The position numbers and the translations under genes were made by a program. The notes beneath the pieces were generated by a model. It saw only the letters and a list, made by a program, of their open reading frames with translations, was not told the origin of the DNA and ran no database searches. Below, in pieces: positions 41,911 through 49,712 of a DNA stretch of 64,000 nucleotides. Origin of the DNA: Oligoflexus sp. (GTDB taxonomy: Bacteria; Bdellovibrionota_B; Oligoflexia; Oligoflexales; Oligoflexaceae); the NCBI GenBank assembly GCA_014377445.1, contig JACMPP010000118.1, forward strand, positions 1 through 64,000. Reading direction: 5' to 3'. How positions within the stretch are numbered: position 1 is the first letter of the stretch; every line of letters begins with the position of its first letter.

Positions 41911-43038
41911 CTAGATGCCGACGAGTTGCAGGGGTTTGACATCACGTTTCACAGACTCGTCGAAGCTCCAGTTGTAACTATAAGTTACCTCTTTCAGAGA
42001 CGAATTGCACGGGCTGCTGGATTGAATGTGGAGAATGCCCACAGCGTAACCGTCCCGCGTGCTGCGCGATACAATTCCAATGTCGTTTTGGCAAGATGCT
42101 GTGGTCACGATACTGAGGGTGTCGTGCGTGAGATCATAGCTGCTCGGTCGTTTGATCAGGAGTTGCTGCGAACGCTTTTCGCCTTCGAAGGCGATGGGAT
42201 CTTTGTCCTGAAGTTTTTCCGCCCATGGGGTCCAGATCAACTTCGGAGCGCCTTCAGGACATTGGACATCGTTATAGCGAGCCAAAAGCATCGAGATCTG
42301 GAGGCCTTTGGAGGTTTGGGCGCGAACGAGGCCGATCGGCGCTTCATCGCAGCGTCTCAGGTAATAGGCTTTGTGCGAGTCACCCATCGCGAAGAGACGA
42401 GTCTGACCCCGGTGCAAAGTGTAGCGTGGGGGCGCCGTGTCTTCGGCGAAATTGGTCAAAGCGCGGAGTGGCGCGTGGCTGAAGTTGATATGGGGATACT
42501 TGACGATCTTGGTGGAGCGGTTACAGTTTTCGAATTTACCGTAGCGCCCTTCGACGATAGCGACCTCGTAGCCGTTCGCCTTGGGAAACATGTTCATCCC
42601 TAGGGCCGTGCCGCACTGCGAGGTATAGGACGCTTCAAAGCGATAACCGTCCTCGTCCTGGACTTGATTGAAATTTTGGATCGGTGAAAGCTTGAGGAAG
42701 TTGGGTTCGTTGCTGGGGGTCAGGGAGAAAACCGCTGCGAAATCGGAAGCAACAAGCCGGGGAATAACCAGTTCTTCGAGGCCAGGAAGGTCCATGCAGC
42801 GGGCATTGGCGCGCTCAGTTGTCACGCCTACATATAATACTTTCTTTTCATCGGTTCGGAGCATAAAGCCGGCGAAGCTGGCGCCGCATTCTTTTTGGTA
42901 GGTGACGTGGATACGGCTCTCACGATCGGCGAAGACGCGAACTGGGTTCAAAGCCAGGCTACTCGAGGCGCTGAAGCCTTGGGTAGACGCCAATATAAAC
43001 TGCACAAAAACTGCGAAGATGACGGCGAGCCGCTGCAT
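41911..43038 (-). CDS. Secreted protein with four two-Cys repeats, unknown family
   Basis: The 375-residue protein begins with signal peptide MQRLAVIFAVFVQFILAS; the start at 43038 has AAGGAAAT 8 nt upstream and was chosen over a long open extension. The mature part has four ~80-residue repeats, each with a first Cys after an aromatic/Thr-rich strand (YQKECG, YTSQCG, YLRRCD, TTASCQ) and a second Cys about 30 residues later. Disulphide-bonded beta domains in the periplasm or outside are likely. No family recognised. It lies 15 bp upstream of alr. Confidence 0.75.
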   Translation of the reverse strand: MQRLAVIFAVFVQFILASTQGFSASSSLALNPVRVFADRESRIHVTYQKECGASFAGFMLRTDEKKVLYVGVTTERANARCMDLPGLEELVIPRLVASDFAAVFSLTPSNEPNFLKLSPIQNFNQVQDEDGYRFEASYTSQCGTALGMNMFPKANGYEVAIVEGRYGKFENCNRSTKIVKYPHINFSHAPLRALTNFAEDTAPPRYTLHRGQTRLFAMGDSHKAYYLRRCDEAPIGLVRAQTSKGLQISMLLARYNDVQCPEGAPKLIWTPWAEKLQDKDPIAFEGEKRSQQLLIKRPSSYDLTHDTLSIVTTASCQNDIGIVSRSTRDGYAVGILHIQSSSPCNSSLKEVTYSYNWSFDESVKRDVKPLQLVGI

Positions 43039-43147
43039 AGATATTTCCTTGAACTCTAATAAAGCAGCTTTTAGTAAACTAATTGACGTATGTCTACTTA
43101 ATTCTGACGTGAGGTATAAGGTTCTTATCGGGGTTCTCCTAGATTTC

Positions 43148-43176
43148 TTGCAAGGCACTATGTGTTCTGGTAGATT
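43148..43176 (+). promoter_or_regulatory. Candidate sigma-70 promoter for rpmH operon
   Basis: TTGCAA (43148-43153), 17-bp spacer and TAGATT (43171-43176), about 100 bp before rpmH. No DnaA boxes were seen nearby. Confidence 0.4.
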
Positions 43177-43274
43177 CCTCCGCCTGACCCAACTATGAGC
43201 GCCTGCTACAGTGCAGTCGTTCTTTGATACATAGCAACTTGATCTCAGTTGGGCCGAGACTTGAGGAGAAAACA

Positions 43275-43427
43275 ATGTCAAAACGTACTTTTCAACCGAG
43301 TAATCTAAAACGCAAACGTAACCACGGCTTCCGCGCTCGCATGTCGAGCCCAGGTGGACGTAACGTGTTGGCTCGTCGCCGCGCTAAAGGCCGTAAGCGT
43401 CTTGTTCCAGTCATCTACCAAAAGTAA
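43275..43427 (+). CDS. rpmH: 50S ribosomal protein L34
   Basis: The 50-residue protein shows the L34 signature: [19 protein letters not shown], then [19 protein letters not shown]. The ATG at 43275 (GAGGAG upstream) gives the normal length; an in-frame start 51 nt earlier is not needed. It starts the rpmH-rnpA-yidD-yidC-jag-mnmE cluster. dnaA, often divergent upstream, is replaced by an unrelated gene here. Confidence 0.97.
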   Translation: MSKRTFQPSNLKRKRNHGFRARMSSPGGRNVLARRRAKGRKRLVPVIYQK

Positions 43428-43440
43428 TTTTTAAAAGTCT

Positions 43441-43857
43441 ATGAATCCTCCTTCCGAGGTCCCATCGTTGTTCGCGTTTCCTAAGCAGCTCAGGCTGCGT
43501 AGGAGACCTGAATTCACACGAACCATGGACAACGGCACGAAGATCGTAACCCCTTATCTGGTTATGATCGGTCGCCGCAGCAGTGGGCCTGCGTCAAGAA
43601 TCGGATTTATCGTCTCTAAGAAAGTCGGAGGTGCCGTTACACGGAATCGTGTGCGCAGGCGCCTTCGCGAACTTTTTCGTACTCTTCCCGACCGACCTTT
43701 AGGTATGGATCTCGTCGTTATCGCTCGCGGACAAGCCGTGGACGCTAGTTATGAGGCCTTAGGCCAGGCTTTAACTATGGCTTTGAGCAAGGTGAGGCAG
43801 CGTCTTGAAAAAGATGCGGCTCGTGCATTGGCTCAATCCGTAAGTACATCTGGTTAA
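43441..43857 (+). CDS. rnpA: Ribonuclease P protein component
   Basis: The 138-residue basic protein carries the RNase P signature RNRVRRRLRELFR near residue 70 in the conserved helix that contacts the RNA subunit. FIVSKKVGGAVTRNR is typical. It assists 5' maturation of tRNA. It follows rpmH at 13 bp and precedes yidD. The N-terminal ~15 residues vary among homologues. Confidence 0.96.
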   Translation: MNPPSEVPSLFAFPKQLRLRRRPEFTRTMDNGTKIVTPYLVMIGRRSSGPASRIGFIVSKKVGGAVTRNRVRRRLRELFRTLPDRPLGMDLVVIARGQAVDASYEALGQALTMALSKVRQRLEKDAARALAQSVSTSG

Positions 43858-43883
43858 TTCGATTGAAGCCAGGACGGACACGA

Positions 43884-44093
43884 ATGATTGGTCGCCTACT
43901 TATCGGCCTTATCAGACTCTATCAAATATGCCTGGCACCTTTGCTAGGTCCGCGCTGTCGCTTCTATCCGAGCTGCTCTCGCTACGCTGTGGGTTGTTTG
44001 GAAACCTATTCTCTCCCTAAAGCGATTTCAAAAACTACCTTGCGAATTTTGCGCTGCAATCCCTGGCACCCTGGAGGCGTTGATCTACCATGA
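43884..44093 (+). CDS. yidD: Membrane protein insertion efficiency factor
   Basis: The 69-residue YidD/Hemolysin-like protein has CRFYPSCSRYA near residue 26 and the RCNPWHPGG end typical of the family. It aids YidC-dependent insertion. The ATG at 43884 fits the family; a TTG 21 nt upstream is an alternative. It overlaps yidC by 4 bp. Confidence 0.93.
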   Translation: MIGRLLIGLIRLYQICLAPLLGPRCRFYPSCSRYAVGCLETYSLPKAISKTTLRILRCNPWHPGGVDLP

Positions 44094-45757
44094 ATTGGGA
44101 CAAAAAATCGATAACAGCTACGATCGTGTGTTTTCTTTTTGTAATGGGCTACATGTACCATTTGCAAAACAAATACCCCGATTACTACATGAACGGCAAA
44201 CAGACGTCAGAACTGGCGCCGGTCGATGGCAAAACGCCGACAACATCGAATGATCCACAACCCGTGGCGATGACCGGAGCCACAAATCCCCCAGCCGCCC
44301 CTGTTTCTCCAGACACCATCTCAACGCCGACCGTCAGCGCGCTCAGCACGAGCGACCTTACGTTCGACACTGCGCAAACCATCATTCATTTCGACCAATC
44401 CAAAGCGAGCATCACTGAAGTTCGCTTGAAGGAATACGCCGCTCACAAGGGCGAAGCTGAGCCGGTCAATCTTCTCGATGCCGAGTTGCTGGTTCAAGGC
44501 ACAACCCGAGCTGATGACCGGGCGACGAAAACCGGTTACACAGCGAAGCGCGAAGGCAACAACATCGCCTTCACTCGCGTCGACGGCAGCTGGGAAATCA
44601 CGCAGACCTATAACATCCCAACCGACGGTTACGGATTCAAGGTCGATGTCGGATTCAAAAACATCAGCGACAAAGAGCAGGATCTAAACGCCAATACTCT
44701 GGTGAAGTCTCATCTCAACATTCCCCAGACTTCCGGCAATTTCTTCGCGCCCTCATCGCCGGCTGACGTTGGCGTTCTTTACGGTCTCGAAGGCAAGCGT
44801 CACGACGTGGCCTTGAAGAAGGTTTGTGAAGCCGGCGCTGAGCCTGCTGCCAATCTGAAAAATGAAAAAGTCGATTACGTCGGCTTTGATAAACATTACT
44901 TCCTGGGCTTGCTCTGGGCTCAGAATCAGACGGCTGACTATCTTGTTCAGCGCGACGGCGAATCGAGCGAGACGAGTTGCGAGATCGCTTCTTTGATTTC
45001 TCAGAAGCTCGGCATGGTTGCTCCCGGTGCAACAGCTACGATGAAGCTTTCTGGTTATTTCGGACCAAAACAGGTGGACGTACTCGAAGCCTTCGGTCCT
45101 GATTTGAAATCTGCGATTAAGCTTGGTTGGTTCTCCTTCTTTGCCCATCCCCTTCTCGTCGCACTCAAAGGTGTTCATCAACAGGTTCAAAACTGGGGTC
45201 TGGCGATCATCATCGTCACCCTCGTTCTGAAACTTCTCTTCTTTCCTCTCACACGTGCTGCGGCGATTTCGACCAAACGCATGCAAAAACTTCAGCCGCA
45301 AATGAACGCCCTTCGCGAGCGTCTAAAAGACGACCCTGCTCGTCAGCAGCGCGAACTCATGGCCTTCATGTCCCAGAATAAAGTGAACCCGTTTAAAGGC
45401 TGTCTCCCAATCCTGCCGCAGGTTCCAGTGTTCATCGCCTTCTATAACGTTTTGTCGCAGGCAATCGAATTGAGGCATGCTCCTTTCTACGGTTGGCTCA
45501 TCGATTTGTCGTCGAAAGACCCGTATTATGTCACGCCAATACTCCTGGGTATCGGCATGTTTTTGCAACAAAAATTGACTCCCAACCCTGGTATGGATAA
45601 AAATCAAGAAAAGATAATGCTCTTTATGCCAATAATCTTTTCTTTGATGATGCTGTCGCTCCCGGCAGGTATGGTCCTTTACATGATGACCAATACCATA
45701 GTCTCCATCGCTCAACAGCGTTGGTTGAATTACCGGCTCGCACTCAAGGACGACTGA
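44090..45757 (+). CDS. yidC: Membrane protein insertase
   Basis: YidC inserts and folds inner-membrane proteins. The 555-residue protein has an N-terminal membrane helix (~8-24), a large periplasmic domain (~60-345) found in Gram-negative YidC, and the five-helix core (~355-545). Core signatures include LTRAAAISTKRMQKLQPQM, NKVNPFKGCLPILPQVPVFIAF in pieces, and MLSLPAGMVLYM. The coupling to yidD matches their joint role. Confidence 0.97.
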   Translation: MNWDKKSITATIVCFLFVMGYMYHLQNKYPDYYMNGKQTSELAPVDGKTPTTSNDPQPVAMTGATNPPAAPVSPDTISTPTVSALSTSDLTFDTAQTIIHFDQSKASITEVRLKEYAAHKGEAEPVNLLDAELLVQGTTRADDRATKTGYTAKREGNNIAFTRVDGSWEITQTYNIPTDGYGFKVDVGFKNISDKEQDLNANTLVKSHLNIPQTSGNFFAPSSPADVGVLYGLEGKRHDVALKKVCEAGAEPAANLKNEKVDYVGFDKHYFLGLLWAQNQTADYLVQRDGESSETSCEIASLISQKLGMVAPGATATMKLSGYFGPKQVDVLEAFGPDLKSAIKLGWFSFFAHPLLVALKGVHQQVQNWGLAIIIVTLVLKLLFFPLTRAAAISTKRMQKLQPQMNALRERLKDDPARQQRELMAFMSQNKVNPFKGCLPILPQVPVFIAFYNVLSQAIELRHAPFYGWLIDLSSKDPYYVTPILLGIGMFLQQKLTPNPGMDKNQEKIMLFMPIIFSLMMLSLPAGMVLYMMTNTIVSIAQQRWLNYRLALKDD

Positions 45758-45818
45758 AGTCCTTGTGGGCCCCTAGCCTGCATCCGCTTTGGTTTGAGAA
45801 CACGAATAGGAGAATTTA

Positions 45819-46562
45819 ATGCAGAGCCAGACTCATGAAATTCGCGTGACCGCCAAAACACTCGACGGCGCAATCACGGAAGCAGCTCGTCAGCTCGAAA
45901 TCGAACAAGAACACCTTGATTATCGTTTGGTCTCGCAAGGCGGCACCGGCCTCTTCTCCTTCCTGACGAAGAAAGTCGAAATCGCCGCCTGGAAAAAAGC
46001 TGCGACTGCCAGCATCGACTACATGGCGGATGATCAGGAACAAGAAGAGCTGTCGCCGCAAGAGATCGATGCTTTGAAAAATGATTTGCGCAAATTCTGC
46101 CAGGAAATCTGCAGCTACATTGCCGGTCGCAAGATCGATGTAACGGCTGAACTTGATGATGGCCGTCTGATTCTGGACTGCGATGATGATTATCTCGCAG
46201 GCCAGATGCTGAAAAACAGCAAACTCGCTGAAGCGCTCGAACATATTCTGCGCAAGAAACCAAGGCATTTGAAGCGTGAATTGCCTTTCCGTATCTTCAT
46301 TGACGTGCAAGGTGTTCGCCGCCGTCGTGAAACAGACCTGGTGGAACTGGCTAAAGATTTGTCAGAAAAAGTTCATGAGAATAAGCGCCCCGTCGTCTTG
46401 AACTACAAAAGTTCCTACGATCGCAAAATTATTCACATGGCTTTGGATAAAGATGAGCGAGTCTACACCAAGTCGATCGGCACGGGCCCTAATCGTAAAT
46501 TGATGATTCTGCCGATTCGCAAAAAAGGCGAAGAGGCGATAGAGCTAGGCGATGAAGGATAA
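45819..46562 (+). CDS. jag: Jag/KhpB RNA-binding protein
   Basis: The 247-residue protein has three parts: a Jag-N domain (residues ~5-55, with TAKTLDGAITEAARQLE), a KH domain (~90-165) and an R3H domain (~165-230) whose RxxxH motif appears in YDRKIIHMAL. Jag/KhpB binds RNA and influences cell division and small RNA pairing in several bacteria. It lies between yidC and mnmE as in most genomes. AGGAG lies 7 nt before the ATG. Confidence 0.94.
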   Translation: MQSQTHEIRVTAKTLDGAITEAARQLEIEQEHLDYRLVSQGGTGLFSFLTKKVEIAAWKKAATASIDYMADDQEQEELSPQEIDALKNDLRKFCQEICSYIAGRKIDVTAELDDGRLILDCDDDYLAGQMLKNSKLAEALEHILRKKPRHLKRELPFRIFIDVQGVRRRRETDLVELAKDLSEKVHENKRPVVLNYKSSYDRKIIHMALDKDERVYTKSIGTGPNRKLMILPIRKKGEEAIELGDEG

Positions 46563-46592
46563 GCGCAAACACAATCTGTCTGATTCCTATAG

Positions 46593-46612
46593 CCCGGCTT
46601 CCGCCGGGTTTT
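46593..46612 (+). terminator. Terminator-like hairpin between jag and mnmE
   Basis: CCCGGC (46593-46598) pairs perfectly with GCCGGG (46603-46608) around TTCC and is followed by four T residues. It lies 30 nt after the jag stop and ends 5 nt before the preferred mnmE ATG. Confidence 0.45.
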
Positions 46613-46617
46613 CCGTT

Positions 46618-47964
46618 ATGGCGGAACCGATAGCTGCTTTGTCTACAGCGCCTGGGGCGGCTGCGATTGCGGTGATCCGCCTCAGCGGAGCGGGATCGAT
46701 TGAGCTGCTTGAGCCCATGCTTGAGAGACGATCGCATCCGGTCGCCCGCATGATGGCGATGGCTCGCTTTAATGATCCTGCGACCGGTGATCTCATCGAT
46801 GAACTGATGGTCGCGGTCTTTGTCGGTCCTCACTCCTTTACCGGGGAAGACTCCGCCGAACTCTTCTGCCATGGCGGTCCTTACATCGTTCAAAGAATTC
46901 TCCAGACCCTCTTTGCCAATGGCTTTCGCCAGGCGGAACCAGGGGAATACACCCGTCGCGCCTTTCTCAACGGCAAGATGGATTTAAGCTCGGCTGAGGG
47001 CGTGAAGCAGCTAGTTGAGGCCAGTACCCACCAACAATGGATCGCGGCTCGTCAACTGGCGACCGGACGATTTTCAGAGACTATTGAAGAGCTTAGGTCC
47101 CGTTTGATCGGAACCCTCGCCTTCCTTGCCGCTCGTATCGATTTTCCGGATGAAGGCGATACGCAGGATGTGGCGCTGGAAACCGTTGTTCATAAAGTTC
47201 GTGGCGTCGCCGCTCAGCTGCAAAAGCTTGAGGCGAGTTACGAATCGGGTCGGGTCGCGGCCCAGGGTCTGATGGTGGCCATCATCGGTCAGCCAAATAT
47301 GGGTAAGTCGACTCTGATGAATACCTTGCTGGGCCACGATCGTGCGATCGTGAGTGAGCAGGCGGGTACAACGCGGGATTATCTGGAAGAACCTTGCCGC
47401 ATTCGAGGGCGGCTCATTCGTCTCATCGACACTGCCGGTGTTCGTGAGACCGAAGACTCGATTGAACGTCAGGGCGTGACCAAAGCCCTGCAGCTCGCCG
47501 AGCAGGCTGATCTTGTTCTCCTCCTGGTGGGCATGGATGCTTCGGCCGAGGCTTATGCCGAAGTGGAAAATATCGCTCAGAAAATTGGCCAAAAAAAGTG
47601 CCTCCGCATACAGACCAAGGCTGATTTGGCGAAAGCCAAAGTTCGGACCGGTTATGTAGGCATTTCCTGTCTCAAGGATCATGGTCTCGATCAACTGGAA
47701 GCGGAACTGGTCAAACGCGTCGACGGTTATATCGGACAGTTGAACGATCAGCCCTTTGTGAGTTCGGCCCGGCACCATCAGGCGATCCAGGAAGCGAAAG
47801 CGGATCTGGACAAATTTTTCGTCGGCGTAAAAGAAGGCGCCTATGATGAGATGTTGGCTTTTGAACTGCAAAACGCGACTCGGTCTCTGGGCGGTATCCT
47901 CGGTGTCGTTGATGTCGAAGATATTCTCGATAAAGTCTTTCATGAATTCTGCGTGGGCAAGTAA
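46618..47964 (+). CDS. mnmE: tRNA U34 carboxymethylaminomethyl modification GTPase
   Basis: MnmE with MnmG modifies tRNA wobble uridine. The 448-residue protein starts MAEPIAALSTAPG, aligned to the family, has the G domain P-loop GQPNMGKS, the DTAG switch and the C-terminal FCVGK (CxGK) that completes the active site. An earlier ATG at 46552 overlapping jag would add 22 residues; neither start has a clear ribosome binding site. A short hairpin lies just before the chosen start. Confidence 0.94.
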   Translation: MAEPIAALSTAPGAAAIAVIRLSGAGSIELLEPMLERRSHPVARMMAMARFNDPATGDLIDELMVAVFVGPHSFTGEDSAELFCHGGPYIVQRILQTLFANGFRQAEPGEYTRRAFLNGKMDLSSAEGVKQLVEASTHQQWIAARQLATGRFSETIEELRSRLIGTLAFLAARIDFPDEGDTQDVALETVVHKVRGVAAQLQKLEASYESGRVAAQGLMVAIIGQPNMGKSTLMNTLLGHDRAIVSEQAGTTRDYLEEPCRIRGRLIRLIDTAGVRETEDSIERQGVTKALQLAEQADLVLLLVGMDASAEAYAEVENIAQKIGQKKCLRIQTKADLAKAKVRTGYVGISCLKDHGLDQLEAELVKRVDGYIGQLNDQPFVSSARHHQAIQEAKADLDKFFVGVKEGAYDEMLAFELQNATRSLGGILGVVDVEDILDKVFHEFCVGK

Positions 47965-48037
47965 TCGCCGCTATTCGTCAGCAAGTGTACGCTAAAATTA
48001 CCTTAGACTTCAGAGATATGACGCAGTAAGATAGAGA

Positions 48038-48063
48038 GAGTTAAGGCTTTTTGCCTCTAACTC
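48038..48063 (+). terminator. Hairpin after mnmE
   Basis: GAGTTAAGGC and GCCTCTAACTC pair with one bulged C around five T residues; no T run follows. It lies between mnmE and the ALDH-like gene. Confidence 0.35.
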
Positions 48064-48109
48064 CGAAAAATTGCTGTGGCTCTTCTCTGTTTAACTCTAA
48101 GGGGGCTCT

Positions 48110-49642
48110 ATGGGTATCGAGGCTTTTTCAGCGGCCATACATGCACGTAAGTTTCCTCTCGAATTTCCCGGACATTTTATTGGTGGTGAATGGATGAACG
48201 ATCCCAAGGCGGAAGCTTTGCAGGGATCCTTCAATCCGTCGCGAGGCGAACCGATAGGTCGCGTTTTGCTGAGCCGTAAGATCATAGATGCGGGAATCGA
48301 GAGTGCCGACCAAGCTCAGAAAATGATTGTTAAAAGTACTTTGGATGAACGTATCGACTCGTTGGTGCGCCTTCGTCAGCAAATAACCGACTATGAATCG
48401 ATCGTGATCGAGGCGCTTTGTATCGAGGCGGGCAAAGCTCGATGGGAAGCCGAAGCGGACTTTAGGGCCTCGGTGCAGCAGCTAGATGCCATCCTTGCGG
48501 AAAGACACAACATTCGCCAGTACCTCCTCGGGCCGGTGATGCTGGCCTGGCCGGGGACGGAGTTTGATCTCCAGCCGAGCGGCATCACGATGGCCTTTCT
48601 CCCCTTCTCAACGCCCCTTGCCACCTTCGTTCAATGTCTCTCCGGTGCTCTGATTGCAGGTTCTTCGCTCATCCTCATGCCCTCGTCGCATGCGGTGATT
48701 TCGGGGATCGTCTTTGCTTACATCATCGAGAAGTTGGAACTGCCGAAAGGCAACGTCAACATCGTCTTTGGCAATTATCAGAACTTTGCCAAGTCGCTGA
48801 CAGATAAACGCATCCAGGCTGTGATCTACTCAGGTTCACGCGAGCACTGTGATGCGATCCGTCGTGATCCGACCAATAACCTGACCCGCGAGATGCTTCT
48901 GCAATCAGGCGGTAAGAATGCGGTGATCGTGGCGCCGAATTCCAATGTAAAAGAAGCTGTTCGTCAGACGATTTATGGCGTGATTAAAAATGCCGGTCAG
49001 CTAAACACTTCGACCAGTCGGGCTTATATCCATGACAGCATGATCAATGAGTTCAAAGAAGAGATGATTCGTGCGGTGCGTTCCCTTCGTATCGGTCCAA
49101 CCGATCAAAAAGAGAATCCTCATCTGGGACCTCTCTATGCTCAGAAAGCCGTGGATAAATTCCTGCGCTATCAGACGATGGCTAAACGGGAAGCGAGCGA
49201 TACCTGGGTCTGGGGGAAAGGCTTCCCAACGGGGACACCGGGTTTCTTTGTGACCCCAGGCGTTCACTTCTTTGAAGACATGACCCAGGCCAGCTCCTAT
49301 CAGAGCAACGTTTTGATGTGTCCGGATCTCTCGGTCTATCGCTACAAAGATGTCGAAGAAGCAATAGCTGCAACGAATGACACCGATGCTTCGCTCGTCA
49401 CCTCGCTCTTTGGGGATGTTGATCAGGTGAGAGCTTGGATTCCCATGCTCAAATCGCCTAACGTCCTGATCAATTTGCCGACGGTCGGTCTCGATGTTTT
49501 CCTCCCGGTCGCGGGTCGTAAACTTTGCGGAGATTATCGATTAAACGGTCTTGGAATTGCGTTTCTCCTTACATATCCGCAGGCAACTAAGGTGGCTCAT
49601 TCTGACTTGCGAGAATTTCAAGGATGGCCAGCTATAGACTGA
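48110..49642 (+). CDS. Aldehyde-dehydrogenase-fold protein, catalytic residues lost
   Basis: This 510-residue protein aligns with the ALDH superfamily across its length, but the four catalytic or cofactor residues are substituted. Human ALDH2-type numbering: Asn169 in PWNFP is Ser167 (PFSTP), Lys192 is Met190 (LILMPSS), Glu268 is Gln265 (LQSGGKN), Cys302 is Asn299 (NAGQLNTST). The spacings (23, 34) are exactly conserved, so these are true substitutions and no frameshift is needed. It cannot oxidise aldehydes by the usual route, so it is probably a pseudoenzyme. AAGGGGG precedes the ATG. Confidence 0.88.
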   Translation: MGIEAFSAAIHARKFPLEFPGHFIGGEWMNDPKAEALQGSFNPSRGEPIGRVLLSRKIIDAGIESADQAQKMIVKSTLDERIDSLVRLRQQITDYESIVIEALCIEAGKARWEAEADFRASVQQLDAILAERHNIRQYLLGPVMLAWPGTEFDLQPSGITMAFLPFSTPLATFVQCLSGALIAGSSLILMPSSHAVISGIVFAYIIEKLELPKGNVNIVFGNYQNFAKSLTDKRIQAVIYSGSREHCDAIRRDPTNNLTREMLLQSGGKNAVIVAPNSNVKEAVRQTIYGVIKNAGQLNTSTSRAYIHDSMINEFKEEMIRAVRSLRIGPTDQKENPHLGPLYAQKAVDKFLRYQTMAKREASDTWVWGKGFPTGTPGFFVTPGVHFFEDMTQASSYQSNVLMCPDLSVYRYKDVEEAIAATNDTDASLVTSLFGDVDQVRAWIPMLKSPNVLINLPTVGLDVFLPVAGRKLCGDYRLNGLGIAFLLTYPQATKVAHSDLREFQGWPAID

Positions 49643-49712
49643 AAGCCGGGAATGGTGCTTTATACTTGTGTGAGACGAACGAAAAAAAGTTCATGCAAGT
49701 GTGAGGTGTTTC

